64,000 bases of DNA from assembly GCF_013385175.1 (NCBI RefSeq), contig NZ_JABZEO010000011.1, forward strand, positions 62,001 to 126,000. Reading direction: 5' to 3'. Below, piece after piece: positions 16,981 to 27,044 of this stretch; within the stretch, counting starts at the first letter, position 1; each line of letters starts with the position of its first letter. The position numbers were made by a program, and so were the translations under genes. This stretch comes from Allochromatium humboldtianum. GTDB taxonomy: Bacteria; Pseudomonadota; Gammaproteobacteria; Chromatiales; Chromatiaceae. The notes beneath the pieces were generated by a model that saw only the letters and a list, made by a program, of their open reading frames with translations, was not told the DNA's origin and searched no databases.

Positions 16981-18984
16981 ATGTCCTCACGCAGAGAACT
17001 TGCCAATGCCGTCCGCGCGCTCGCCATGGACGCAGTCCAGAAGGCCAACTCGGGCCATCCGGGCGCGCCCATGGGCATGGCCGACATCGCCGAGGTGTTG
17101 TGGAACGACTTCATGCGCCACAACCCGAACAACCCGAAGTGGGCCGACCGCGACCGCTTCGTGCTGTCCAACGGCCATGGCTCGATGCTGATCTACGCCC
17201 TGCTCCACCTGACCGGCTATGACCTGGGCATCGAGGATCTCAAACAGTTCCGTCAGCTCCATTCCAGGACTCCCGGCCATCCCGAGTACGGCTATGCGCC
17301 CGGCGTCGAGACCACCACAGGTCCGCTCGGTCAGGGCATCACCAACGCCGTCGGCATGGCGATCGCCGAGAAGGCGCTGGCCGCGCAGTTCAACAAGCCG
17401 GGTCACGACATCGTCGACCACTACACCTATGTCTTCCTCGGCGACGGCTGTCTGATGGAAGGCATCTCGCACGAAGCCTGCTCGCTGGCCGGCGCTCTGG
17501 GCCTGGGCAAGCTGATCGCGATCTATGACGACAACAACATCTCGATCGACGGCGAGGTGCGCGGCTACGGCGACACGCCCGGCTGGTTCCTCGACGACAC
17601 GCCCAAGCGCTTCGAGGCCTATGGCTGGCATGTGATCCCCAAGGTCGACGGCCACGACGCCGAGGCGATCCAGGCCGCCATCGAACAGGCGCGCGCCGTC
17701 TCCGACAAGCCGACGCTCATCTGCTGCCAGACCATCATCGGCTTCGGCTCGCCGAACAAGCAGGGCAAGGAGGAGTGCCACGGCGCCGCGCTGGGCGACG
17801 ACGAGATCGCCCTGACCCGCGAGAATCTGGGCTGGAACCATGCGCCCTTCGTCATCCCGGACGGCATCCGTCAGGGCTGGGACGCCAAGGAGCGCGGTGC
17901 AGCGGCCGAGGCCGACTGGAACGCCAAGTTCGACGCCTACGCCAAAGCCTTCCCCGCCGAGGCCGCTGAGTTCAAGCGCCGCATGGCCGGCGAACTGCCC
18001 GCCGACTGGTCGGAGAAGGCCGACGCCTTCGTCAAGTCCGTGGTCGAGAAGGGCGAGACCATCGCCTCGCGCAAGGCCTCGCAGAACGCGCTCAACGGCT
18101 TCGGCCCGCTGCTGCCCGAGCTGATGGGCGGTTCGGCCGACCTGGCCGGCTCCAACCTGACCCTGTGGAAGGGCTGCAAGGGTGTCAGCAAAACCAGCGG
18201 CGGCAATTACCTCTTCTACGGCGTGCGCGAGTTCGGCATGTCGGCGATCATGAACGGCATCGCGCTGCACGGCGGGTTCATCTCCTATGGCGCGACCTTC
18301 CTCATGTTCTCCGAGTACGCGCGCAACGCGCTGCGCATGGCGGCGCTGATGAAGGTGCCCTCGATCTTCGTCTACACCCACGACTCCATCGGTCTGGGCG
18401 AGGACGGCCCGACCCATCAGCCGGTCGAGCAGATCCCGACGCTGCGCCTGATCCCGAACATGAGCGTCTGGCGTCCCTGTGACGCGGTGGAATCGGCCGT
18501 GTCCTGGAAGCTGGCGATCGAGCGCAAGGGCACGCCGAGCTGTCTGATCTTCTCGCGTCAGAATCTGGCTCACATGCCGCGTTCCGACGAACAACTGGCG
18601 AACATCGCACGCGGCGGTTACATCCTGCGTGATTGCGCCGGCGCCCCGGATGCCATCATCATCGCCACCGGCTCGGAGGTCGAGCTGGCCATCAAGGCCG
18701 CCGAGGCCATGAGCGACAAGGCGATCCGCGTGGTCTCCATGCCTTCGACCGACACCTTCGACCAGCAGGACGCGGCCTACAAGGAATCCGTGCTGCCCAA
18801 GGCCGTCACGGCGCGCGTCGCGGTCGAGGCGGCCGTGAGCGACGGTTGGTGGAAGTACGTCGGAAGCTCGGGCGCGGTGCTCGGCGTCGACCGCTTCGGC
18901 GAGTCCGCCCCGGCCGGTGCGCTGTTCAAGGAGTTCGGCTTCACGGTCGAAAATCTGGTCGCCAAGGTCCAGAGCGTCCTTTGA
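16981..18984 (+). CDS. tkt: transketolase
   Basis: A 667-aa thiamine-diphosphate enzyme moving two-carbon units between sugar phosphates in the Calvin and pentose phosphate cycles. The TPP motif begins GDGCLMEG and ends [20 protein letters not shown] near the N-terminus and [16 protein letters not shown] in the pyrimidine-binding domain are typical. The start at 16981 ([10 protein letters not shown]) sits 8 bp after AGGAGG; the frame extends upstream, but without family sequence. It is the first gene of tkt-gap-pgk-pyk-hemerythrin-fba. Confidence 0.97.
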   Translation: MSSRRELANAVRALAMDAVQKANSGHPGAPMGMADIAEVLWNDFMRHNPNNPKWADRDRFVLSNGHGSMLIYALLHLTGYDLGIEDLKQFRQLHSRTPGHPEYGYAPGVETTTGPLGQGITNAVGMAIAEKALAAQFNKPGHDIVDHYTYVFLGDGCLMEGISHEACSLAGALGLGKLIAIYDDNNISIDGEVRGYGDTPGWFLDDTPKRFEAYGWHVIPKVDGHDAEAIQAAIEQARAVSDKPTLICCQTIIGFGSPNKQGKEECHGAALGDDEIALTRENLGWNHAPFVIPDGIRQGWDAKERGAAAEADWNAKFDAYAKAFPAEAAEFKRRMAGELPADWSEKADAFVKSVVEKGETIASRKASQNALNGFGPLLPELMGGSADLAGSNLTLWKGCKGVSKTSGGNYLFYGVREFGMSAIMNGIALHGGFISYGATFLMFSEYARNALRMAALMKVPSIFVYTHDSIGLGEDGPTHQPVEQIPTLRLIPNMSVWRPCDAVESAVSWKLAIERKGTPSCLIFSRQNLAHMPRSDEQLANIARGGYILRDCAGAPDAIIIATGSEVELAIKAAEAMSDKAIRVVSMPSTDTFDQQDAAYKESVLPKAVTARVAVEAAVSDGWWKYVGSSGAVLGVDRFGESAPAGALFKEFGFTVENLVAKVQSVL

Positions 18985-18990
18985 ATCCTG

Positions 18991-19024
18991 GAACCACGCA
19001 GGACATACGGAGCCTGTGTGGTTC
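18991..19024 (+). other. intercistronic hairpin between tkt and gap
   Basis: A 12-bp stem (GAACCACGCAGG pairing with its complement through one G-U pair) and a 10-nt loop fill most of the 87-bp gap. No T-tract follows. A role in mRNA processing or stability is more likely than termination. Confidence 0.55.
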
Positions 19025-19068
19025 AAAATCGCTATTCGTTTTCAATCCAGCACTGAACGGAGCTTTAA

Positions 19069-20073
<1,005 letters not shown>

Positions 20074-20080
20074 GCGACTG

Positions 20081-20108
20081 TGGCTCCCACGCTGGAGCGT
20101 GGGAGCCA
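20081..20108. repeat. REP-like palindrome between gap and pgk
   Basis: A perfect 13-base inverted repeat (TGGCTCCCACGCT and its complement) with almost no spacer begins 7 bp after the gap stop. The GCTCCCACGCT...AGCGTGGGAGC type is a dispersed palindrome that I recall from many proteobacterial genomes. No T-tract follows, so it is more likely a transcript stabiliser or mobile palindrome than a terminator. Confidence 0.7.
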
Positions 20109-20195
20109 GAGGCGTTAGAGCCATGCGCCAAGCCCCCAAGGTTTCGCGGATCGCTTTTGACATCACAATTCGAAACTCACGAGGAGACACGACTC

Positions 20196-21377
20196 ATGTC
20201 CTTCATCAAGCTCACCGACCTGGATCTGGCCGGCAAGCGGGTGCTGATCCGCTCGGATCTGAACGTCCCGGTCAAGAACGGCAAGGTCACGTCCGACGCG
20301 CGCATCACCGCCTCGATGCCGACCTTCGAGCACTGTCTCAAGGCCGGCGCCAAGGTCATGGTCATGTCGCATCTGGGGCGCCCCGAGGAAGGCGTGTTCT
20401 CCGAGGCCGACTCGCTCCAGCCGGTTGCCGAGGCGCTCGCCGCCAAGCTGGGCCGTGATATCCGACTGATCCGCGACTATCTGGACACCCCGCCGACGGT
20501 CGCCGACGGCGAGCTGGTGCTGCTGGAGAACGTGCGCTTCAACAAGGGCGAAGGCAAGGACAATGAAGCGCTGTCCAAGCAGTACGCTGCGCTCTGCGAC
20601 GTCTTCGTGATGGACGCCTTCGGCACCGCGCACCGCGCCCAGGCCTCGACCCACGGCGCCGGCAAGTTCGCCCCGGTCGCCTGCGCCGGTCTGCTGCTGG
20701 CCGAGGAACTGGACGCGCTCCAGAAGGCGCTGGCCAACCCGGCACGCCCCATGGTCGCCATCGTCGGCGGCTCCAAGGTCTCGACCAAGCTCACCGTGCT
20801 CGAATCGCTCTCCGAGAAGGTCGATCAGCTCGTGGTCGGCGGCGGCATCGCCAACACCTTCCTGGCGGCGGCCGGCTTCCCGGTCGGCAAGTCGCTGTGC
20901 GAGGAAGACCTGATCCCGACCGCCAAGGCGCTGATGGAGAAGATGACCGCGCGCGGCGCGTCCATTCCGATCGCCACCGATGTGGTCTGCGGCAAGCAGT
21001 TCGACGAGAACGAGCCGGCCGTCACCAAGGCCGCCGGCGAGGTCGCCGACGATGACATGATCTTCGACATCGGCCCGGATTCGGCGCAAGCCTTGGCCGA
21101 CATCATCGCCAAGGCCGGCACCATCGTCTGGAACGGTCCGGTCGGCGTGTTCGAGTTCGATCAGTTCGGCGAAGGCACCAGGACCGTGTCCATGGCCATC
21201 GCCCAGGCGGCGGGCTTCAGTCTGGCCGGCGGCGGTGACACCATCGCCGCGATCCAGAAATACGACATCTACGATCAGGTCTCCTACATCTCGACCGCCG
21301 GCGGCGCCTTCCTCGAATATCTGGAAGGCAAGACCCTGCCGGCCGTGGCCATGCTCGAAGCACGGGCGAAGGACTGA
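20196..21377 (+). CDS. pgk: phosphoglycerate kinase
   Basis: A 393-aa [16 protein letters not shown] is the 3-phosphoglycerate-binding N-terminal signature, and [21 protein letters not shown] and [15 protein letters not shown] follow. The nucleotide domain has [10 protein letters not shown], and the C-terminus has GGGDTIAAI and [19 protein letters not shown]. The start at 20196 ([11 protein letters not shown]) is preceded by GAGGAGA; the reading frame runs 13 codons further upstream without signal. Third gene of the carbon operon. Confidence 0.98.
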   Translation: MSFIKLTDLDLAGKRVLIRSDLNVPVKNGKVTSDARITASMPTFEHCLKAGAKVMVMSHLGRPEEGVFSEADSLQPVAEALAAKLGRDIRLIRDYLDTPPTVADGELVLLENVRFNKGEGKDNEALSKQYAALCDVFVMDAFGTAHRAQASTHGAGKFAPVACAGLLLAEELDALQKALANPARPMVAIVGGSKVSTKLTVLESLSEKVDQLVVGGGIANTFLAAAGFPVGKSLCEEDLIPTAKALMEKMTARGASIPIATDVVCGKQFDENEPAVTKAAGEVADDDMIFDIGPDSAQALADIIAKAGTIVWNGPVGVFEFDQFGEGTRTVSMAIAQAAGFSLAGGGDTIAAIQKYDIYDQVSYISTAGGAFLEYLEGKTLPAVAMLEARAKD

Positions 21378-21483
21378 TCCGGCGTCGCGGCAACATGGGC
21401 GTCCGGTCGCTCACGCCTGGAACCGGCTGACGACCGAACGCTAAAACCCCTGAATGCTGGACGCACAAGACGCGACTACAACC

Positions 21484-22926
21484 ATGCCAAGACGCACCAA
21501 GATCGTTGCAACCCTAGGGCCGGCGACCGACCCGGTCTCGGTCACGGACGAGATCCTCGCCGCCGGCGTGGACGTCGTTCGCCTCAATCTCTCACACGAT
21601 ACCCATGACCGCCACCGCGAACGCGCCGCGCGCATTCGCGAGCGCGCGTTGGCCGCTGGTCAGGAGATCGCGGTCCTGATGGATCTGCAAGGCCCCAAGA
21701 TCCGCATCGGTAAATTCCAGGATGGCAAGATCTCACTGGCCAGGGGCGACCGCTTCGCCATCGACACCCACTGCCCGATCGACGCCGGCGACCAGACGCG
21801 CGTGGGCACCACCTATGTCGAGCTGGCCGATGATGTGCGCCACGGCGATACGTTACTGCTCGACGACGGCGCCATCGAACTCTGGGTCGACGCGGTCGTC
21901 GACGGTCGCATCGAGTGTCAGGTCGTCACCGGCGGCACGCTCTCCAACAACAAGGGCATCAACAAGAAGGGCGGTGGACTCTCGGCCCCGGCCCTGACCG
22001 ACAAGGACAAGGACGACATCCGCTTCGCCGCCGAGATCGACGCCGACTATCTGGCCGTCTCCTTCGTGCGCAACGGCGACGACGTGCGTCTGGCGCGCGA
22101 GCTGTTCTATGAGGCCGGCGGACGCGGCGGCATCGTCGCCAAGATCGAGCGCGCCGAGTCGCTCAAGGGCATCGACGACATCATCAACGCCGCCGACGCC
22201 ATCATGGTCGCGCGCGGCGACCTGGGCGTGGAGATCGGCGACGCTGAACTGCCGGCGGTGCAGAAGCGTCTCATCAGCCGCGCACGCGAGTTGAACAGCG
22301 TCGTCATCACCGCCACCCAGATGATGCAGTCGATGATCGAGAATCCGATCCCGACCCGCGCCGAGGTCTTCGACGTCGCCAACGCCGTGCTCGACGGCAC
22401 CGACGCCGTGATGCTCTCGGCCGAAAGCTCCATCGGCAAGAACCCGGCCAAGGTGGTCGAGGCGCTCGATCGCATCTGTCTGGAGGCCGAGAAGAGCGCC
22501 ACCCGCTCGGGCCATCGGCTCGACTCGGTGTTCGGGCGCGTCGACGAAGGCATCGCCATGGCGGCCATGTATACCGCCAATCATCTGGGTGTGAAGGCGA
22601 TCGCCGCACTCACCGAGACCGGCTCGACGGTCAAGTGGATGTCGCGCATCAGCTCGGGCATCCCCATCTACGGCATGACGCGCTCGGTGCCGACCCAGCG
22701 CAAGGTACGGCTGTTCCGGGGCGTCTATCCGGTGGCCTTCGATGTGGCCAGCACCGACATGCACGAGGTCAACCGCGAGGTGATCGAGGAGCTGCTGCGC
22801 CATGGCACGGTGCAGCACGGCGATCTGGTCATCATCACCAAGGGCGACCGCTCGGGCGTCGAGGGCCAGACCAACATCATGAAGATCATGCGCGTCGGCG
22901 AGCACCGGCTACTGAACGAGGACTGA
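21484..22926 (+). CDS. pyk: pyruvate kinase
   Basis: A 480-aa pyruvate kinase of the PykA-like type. MPRRTKIVATLGPA opens the barrel, followed by LMDLQGPKIRIG and the catalytic KIERAE segment. MVARGDLGVEIGDAELPAVQK and ITATQMMQSMIENPIPTRAE are the family signature regions, and the C-terminal domain ends GQTNIMKIMRVGEH. The start at 21484 was chosen on family alignment; an ATG at 21454 would add ten residues, and neither has a good ribosome binding site. Its presence means the operon also carries a glycolytic exit step. Confidence 0.96.
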   Translation: MPRRTKIVATLGPATDPVSVTDEILAAGVDVVRLNLSHDTHDRHRERAARIRERALAAGQEIAVLMDLQGPKIRIGKFQDGKISLARGDRFAIDTHCPIDAGDQTRVGTTYVELADDVRHGDTLLLDDGAIELWVDAVVDGRIECQVVTGGTLSNNKGINKKGGGLSAPALTDKDKDDIRFAAEIDADYLAVSFVRNGDDVRLARELFYEAGGRGGIVAKIERAESLKGIDDIINAADAIMVARGDLGVEIGDAELPAVQKRLISRARELNSVVITATQMMQSMIENPIPTRAEVFDVANAVLDGTDAVMLSAESSIGKNPAKVVEALDRICLEAEKSATRSGHRLDSVFGRVDEGIAMAAMYTANHLGVKAIAALTETGSTVKWMSRISSGIPIYGMTRSVPTQRKVRLFRGVYPVAFDVASTDMHEVNREVIEELLRHGTVQHGDLVIITKGDRSGVEGQTNIMKIMRVGEHRLLNED

Positions 22927-22931
22927 GATCC

Positions 22932-23369
22932 ATGGCGTATTGGGTATGGGATGAGTCGCTCGACATCGGCATCGATGTCATCGACACACAGCACAAGCGC
23001 ATCGTCGATTACATCAACGAACTCCATGCGGCCAAGCAATCGAAGGATTCGGAACGGCTTTCGACCATCCTGGCCGGACTGCGCGATTACACCCGCACCC
23101 ATTTCGTCTTCGAAGAAGAGGTCATGAAGCAGTCCGGTTATCCGCTCTCGGAGGCGCACAAGAAGGTCCACGATGCCTTCGTCGATCAAATCGATCGGTA
23201 TGTGAAGCAGCATGAAAGCGGTCAGGATATAACCGGAAAGCTCCTGTCCGAGCTCCAGATCTGGCTCACAAACCATATCCAGAAGGACGACCGGGACTAT
23301 GCGACCTGCGTCGTCAAGATGACGCAGGGGAGCTGGATCCAGCGGACGTTGCGCCGCTTCTTCGGTTAG
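22932..23369 (+). CDS. bacteriohemerythrin
   Basis: A 145-aa single-domain hemerythrin that binds O2 at a non-haem di-iron centre. The full ligand set is present: H21 ([11 protein letters not shown]), H57 and E61 ([10 protein letters not shown]), H76 and H80 (EAHKKVH), H115 and D119 (NHIQKDD). There is no signal peptide, so it is cytoplasmic. It starts 5 bp after pyk and precedes fba by 70 bp on the same strand, so it is embedded in the carbon-metabolism operon. Methanotroph and microaerophile homologs bind O2 for storage, delivery or scavenging. The basic C-terminal tail ([10 protein letters not shown]) is a further feature. Confidence 0.95.
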   Translation: MAYWVWDESLDIGIDVIDTQHKRIVDYINELHAAKQSKDSERLSTILAGLRDYTRTHFVFEEEVMKQSGYPLSEAHKKVHDAFVDQIDRYVKQHESGQDITGKLLSELQIWLTNHIQKDDRDYATCVVKMTQGSWIQRTLRRFFG

Positions 23370-23439
23370 CCGTCTCTTCCGCCGCACCCGGTCGGTCGTT
23401 CACAATCACCCTTCACTCCAACAACACGAGGACTCGTCC

Positions 23440-24504
23440 ATGGCCCTGATCTCAATGCGTCAGATGCTCGACCACGCCGCCGAACACGGCTACGGCGTGC
23501 CGGCCTTCAACGTCAACAACCTGGAGCAGATGCGCGCCATCATGGAAGCGGCCGACGAGACCGATTCGCCGGTCATCGTCCAGGCGTCCGCCGGTGCGCG
23601 CAAGTACGCCGGCGCGCCCTTCCTGCGTCACCTGATCCTGGCCGCCATCGAAGAGTGGCCGCACATCCCGGTCTGCATGCACCAGGACCACGGCACCTCG
23701 CCGGCCGTCTGCCAGCGCTCGATCCAGCTCGGTTTCAGCTCGGTCATGATGGACGGCTCACTCCAGGAAGACGGCAAGACTCCGGCGACCTATGAATACA
23801 ACGTCGAAGTCACCCGCCGCACCGTCGAGATGGCCCATGCCTGCGGCGTCTCGGTCGAAGGCGAGCTGGGCTGTCTGGGATCGCTCGAAACCGGACAGGC
23901 CGGCGAGGAAGACGGCATCGGCGCCGAGGGCACGCTCGATCACAGCCAGCTCCTGACCGACCCCAACGAGGCCGCCGACTTCGTCAAGAAGACCGGCGTC
24001 GACGCGCTGGCCATCGCCATCGGCACCTCGCACGGCGCCTACAAGTTCACCCGTCCGCCCACAGGCGACATCCTGGCCATCGAGCGCATCAAGGAGATCC
24101 ACACCCGCATCCCGACCGTGCATCTGGTCATGCACGGCTCCTCCTCGGTGCCCCAGGAGTGGCTGGCGATCATCAACCAGTTCGGCGGCGACATGGGCGA
24201 GACCTATGGCGTGCCGGTCGAGGAGATCGTCGAGGGCATCAAGCACGGCGTGCGCAAGGTCAACATCGACACGGATCTGCGCATGGCCTCCACCGGCGCC
24301 ATCCGCAAGAGCCTGCACGACGACCGCAAGAACTTCGACCCGCGCAAGTATTTCACCGCCGCCACCAAGGCGATGAAGGACATCTGCAAGGCGCGTTACG
24401 AAGCCTTCGGCACCGCCGGCAACGCGAGCAAGATCAAGGTGATCTCGCTCGAAGGCATGACCGCGCGCTATGCAAAGGGTGAACTGGATCCCAAAGTGAA
24501 CTGA
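23440..24504 (+). CDS. fba: fructose-1,6-bisphosphate aldolase, class II
   Basis: A 354-aa zinc-dependent aldolase of the CbbA/FbaA class IIB-like type. [23 protein letters not shown] (catalytic Asp and zinc His), [24 protein letters not shown] and [11 protein letters not shown] mark the active site. [11 protein letters not shown] closes the phosphate-binding region. It is the last gene of the operon and is followed by a strong terminator. In the Calvin cycle this enzyme makes both FBP and SBP, which matches its grouping with transketolase. Confidence 0.97.
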   Translation: MALISMRQMLDHAAEHGYGVPAFNVNNLEQMRAIMEAADETDSPVIVQASAGARKYAGAPFLRHLILAAIEEWPHIPVCMHQDHGTSPAVCQRSIQLGFSSVMMDGSLQEDGKTPATYEYNVEVTRRTVEMAHACGVSVEGELGCLGSLETGQAGEEDGIGAEGTLDHSQLLTDPNEAADFVKKTGVDALAIAIGTSHGAYKFTRPPTGDILAIERIKEIHTRIPTVHLVMHGSSSVPQEWLAIINQFGGDMGETYGVPVEEIVEGIKHGVRKVNIDTDLRMASTGAIRKSLHDDRKNFDPRKYFTAATKAMKDICKARYEAFGTAGNASKIKVISLEGMTARYAKGELDPKVN

Positions 24505-24538
24505 ACGACCGTCCCGCGCGGACGTCGAAACGGACCCA

Positions 24539-24561
24539 GGGGCGCGCGAGCGCCCCTTTTT
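24539..24561 (+). terminator. Rho-independent terminator after fba
   Basis: GGGGCG stem, 6-nt loop, CGCCCC, then five T residues, 35 bp after the fba stop. It closes the tkt-to-fba operon and isolates it from the histidine kinase gene that follows. Confidence 0.9.
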
Positions 24562-24605
24562 GTGCTATTCATGCGTCTCCCACCGATCAGACAGGGGACC
24601 GGCGC

Positions 24606-26615
24606 ATGAAGGATCGACCGCTCAAACCCGCTCTATCCAAAAAATCCTGGATCTTCGTGCTGCTGACCGTGCTGCCGATCCTGACCATGGAGCAGCTCAT
24701 CGAGCATTTCGCCCGTCAGAGCACGCTGGAGCAGGAGCGGATCGGCATTCTGAACAGTCTCGCGATCCTGCGCACACGACTGGAAGGACTGATCAACTCA
24801 CATCTGCTGTTGGTGCATGGACTGACCGCCGTGATCTCCGCGCGTCCGGAGATCGAACAGGACGAATTCACCCGGATCGCGCACGGACTGGTCAACGAAC
24901 GCCATGCACTGCGCAACATCGTCGGCGCGCCGGATCTGGTCGTCTCGCTCGTCTACCCCCTGGCCGGTAACGAAGCCGTCCTGGGCCTGGATTACCGGAC
25001 GCATCCCGTTCAGGGCCCCACCGCACGGCGGGCGATGCAGACCGGACATTCCGTGCTGGCCGGCCCCGTGCCGCTCGTACAGGGCGGCATCGGCATCATC
25101 ATCCGCGAGCCGGTCTTCATCGGGTCACGGCAATCCGGCGAGAAGCCGCGCTCTTGGGGGCTGGTCTCGGCCGTCATCGACATCGTGGAGCTCTATCGCG
25201 AGTCGGGTATCCTCGATGCCGAATCGAATCTGCGGCTGGCCTTGCGCGGGCGCGACGGCACCGGCGCCGCCGGCGAGGTCTTCTTCGGCGATCCGCGCAT
25301 CTTCGACAACGACCCGATCCTGAGAGACATCGCGGTTCCCGGCGGTGTCTGGCAAGTGGCGGCCATCCCGAAGTCCGGCTGGGGCCGGCCAACGGCCACC
25401 CTGTGGGCGATCCGTCTGATCGGTCTGCTGGCCGCGCTGGCGGCTGGACTGATGGTCGCGCTGCTGGTGCGCGGCAACGAGGCCCTGCACCGCCAGAACC
25501 AAACCCTCGACCGCACCAGCCGGCTGGCGAAGGTCGCCGGCTGGGAGGTCGACGCCGCGACGCTGAAGGTGTCCTGGTCCAGCGAGTTGGCGCGCATCTT
25601 CGACCTGGAACCCGGCCAGGGCGAGACCGGCATCGACCTCGACGCCGGACTCAGCGCCTTCGAGGGGGACATGCGCGCCACCCTCGAACAGGCACTGCGG
25701 GAGGCGCTGGAAGAAGCGCGCCCCTATGATCTGGAACTGGAGATGACCACGGCCAGGGGCGCGCGCAAATGGCTGCACACCATCGGCATCCCCGTCTGCG
25801 AGGGTGGGCGCGTAATCCGGATCGAGGGTGCGCATCAGGACATCACCAGCCGCAAGCTGGCCGAGATCGAGGCCCAGCGGCTCAACGCCGAGCTGGAAGA
25901 GCGGGTCGCGGCGCGTACCGCCGAACTCGCCGCCATCAACAAGGAGCTGGAGACCTTCAGCTATTCGGTCTCGCACGACCTCAAGGCGCCGCTGCGCGGG
26001 ATCGACGGCTACAGCCGGCTGCTGCTGGAGGATCATCAGGATCGACTGGACGAGGAAGGCCGGCTCTTTCTCAACAATGTCCGCCAGGGCGTGGCCCAGA
26101 TGAACGAGCTGATCGAGGATCTGCTGGCCTATTCGCGCATCGAGCGGCGCGGAATGTACGGCGCGACGCTCGATCTGGCACAGCAGGTGCGGCAGGCACT
26201 GGCCGAGCATGACGAGGCGCTCAAGGCCAGGCACGGGGTCGTCAGACTGGCGCTGGACGAGGGACTCAGCGTCCAGGCCGACCCGGATGGCCTGGCGATC
26301 GTGCTGCGCAATCTGCTGGACAATGCGCTCAAATTCAGCCGTCCCGATCAGCCGTCGGAGATCGACATCGACGCAGAGGTCATGGAACAATCCATCATCC
26401 TGACCATCCGCGATCACGGTATCGGCTTCGATATGCAGTTTCACGACCGTATCTTCGAGATCTTCCAGCGTCTGCAACGCGCCGAGGATTATCCCGGCAC
26501 CGGCGTCGGTCTGGCGATGGTGCGCAAGGCGATGCAGCGCATGGGCGGACGGGTCTGGGCCGAGAGTGCGCCCGGCGCGGGCGCCGCCTTCCATCTGGAG
26601 CTGCCGCGATGCTGA
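24606..26615 (+). CDS. membrane sensor histidine kinase with CHASE-type periplasmic domain and PAS
   Basis: A 669-aa sensor kinase. TM1 lies at ~14-28 and TM2 at ~266-288, flanking a CHASE/Cache-like periplasmic domain (45-260) that contains LVVSLVYPLAGNEAVLGLDY. A PAS domain with PAC follows (~300-420), then a short coiled coil (~420-450). HisKA follows with phosphorylatable H457 in SVSHDLKAPLRG. The HATPase domain has NLLDNALKFS, DHGIGFD and PGTGVGLAMVR. The bacteriophytochrome-like kinase core is the kind that partners with Rcp1-type single-domain receivers, and such a receiver overlaps its 3' end by 7 bp. Confidence 0.9.
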   Translation: MKDRPLKPALSKKSWIFVLLTVLPILTMEQLIEHFARQSTLEQERIGILNSLAILRTRLEGLINSHLLLVHGLTAVISARPEIEQDEFTRIAHGLVNERHALRNIVGAPDLVVSLVYPLAGNEAVLGLDYRTHPVQGPTARRAMQTGHSVLAGPVPLVQGGIGIIIREPVFIGSRQSGEKPRSWGLVSAVIDIVELYRESGILDAESNLRLALRGRDGTGAAGEVFFGDPRIFDNDPILRDIAVPGGVWQVAAIPKSGWGRPTATLWAIRLIGLLAALAAGLMVALLVRGNEALHRQNQTLDRTSRLAKVAGWEVDAATLKVSWSSELARIFDLEPGQGETGIDLDAGLSAFEGDMRATLEQALREALEEARPYDLELEMTTARGARKWLHTIGIPVCEGGRVIRIEGAHQDITSRKLAEIEAQRLNAELEERVAARTAELAAINKELETFSYSVSHDLKAPLRGIDGYSRLLLEDHQDRLDEEGRLFLNNVRQGVAQMNELIEDLLAYSRIERRGMYGATLDLAQQVRQALAEHDEALKARHGVVRLALDEGLSVQADPDGLAIVLRNLLDNALKFSRPDQPSEIDIDAEVMEQSIILTIRDHGIGFDMQFHDRIFEIFQRLQRAEDYPGTGVGLAMVRKAMQRMGGRVWAESAPGAGAAFHLELPRC

Positions 26616-27040
26616 ACGAGGCCGCCCTGCGCCCCATCCTGCTGGTCGAGGACAACCCGATGGACCTGGATCTGACCCGGCGCGCCTTCGCCCGCCGCCG
26701 GCTGGCCAATCCCATCGAGGTGGCGCGCGACGGTCAGGAGGCGCTGGACTGGATCCCGCGCTGGGAGGCCGGCGAGCCCCTGCCGCTGGTGGTCCTGCTC
26801 GACCTGAAACTGCCGCGCGTGAGCGGGCTGGAGGTACTGCGTCAATTGCGTGAGCATCCGATCAGTCGGGATCTGCCGGTGGTGGTGCTGACCTCCTCCA
26901 GCGAGGACCGGGACATCGAGACCGCCTATCGGCTGCACGCCAATTCCTACATCGTCAAGCCAGTCAATTTCGATACGTTCATGGAGGTGGCGGCGCAGAT
27001 CGAACTCTACTGGTGCCTGCTCAATCATCCGCCGAGGTGA
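26609..27040 (+). CDS. Rcp1-type single-domain response regulator
   Basis: A 143-aa stand-alone receiver. The acidic pocket is E14-D15, the phospho-acceptor is D65 (VVLLDLKLP), the switch Thr is T95 and the conserved Lys is K117 (YIVKPVN). The extended loop after alpha 1-beta 2 and the C-terminal helix are typical of cyanobacterial Rcp1-like receivers. It overlaps the kinase gene by 7 bp and lies 4 bp before the REC-GGDEF-EAL gene, so all three are one unit. It probably relays phosphate between the kinase and the downstream protein. Confidence 0.93.
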   Translation: MLNEAALRPILLVEDNPMDLDLTRRAFARRRLANPIEVARDGQEALDWIPRWEAGEPLPLVVLLDLKLPRVSGLEVLRQLREHPISRDLPVVVLTSSSEDRDIETAYRLHANSYIVKPVNFDTFMEVAAQIELYWCLLNHPPR

Positions 27041-27044
27041 CTGA

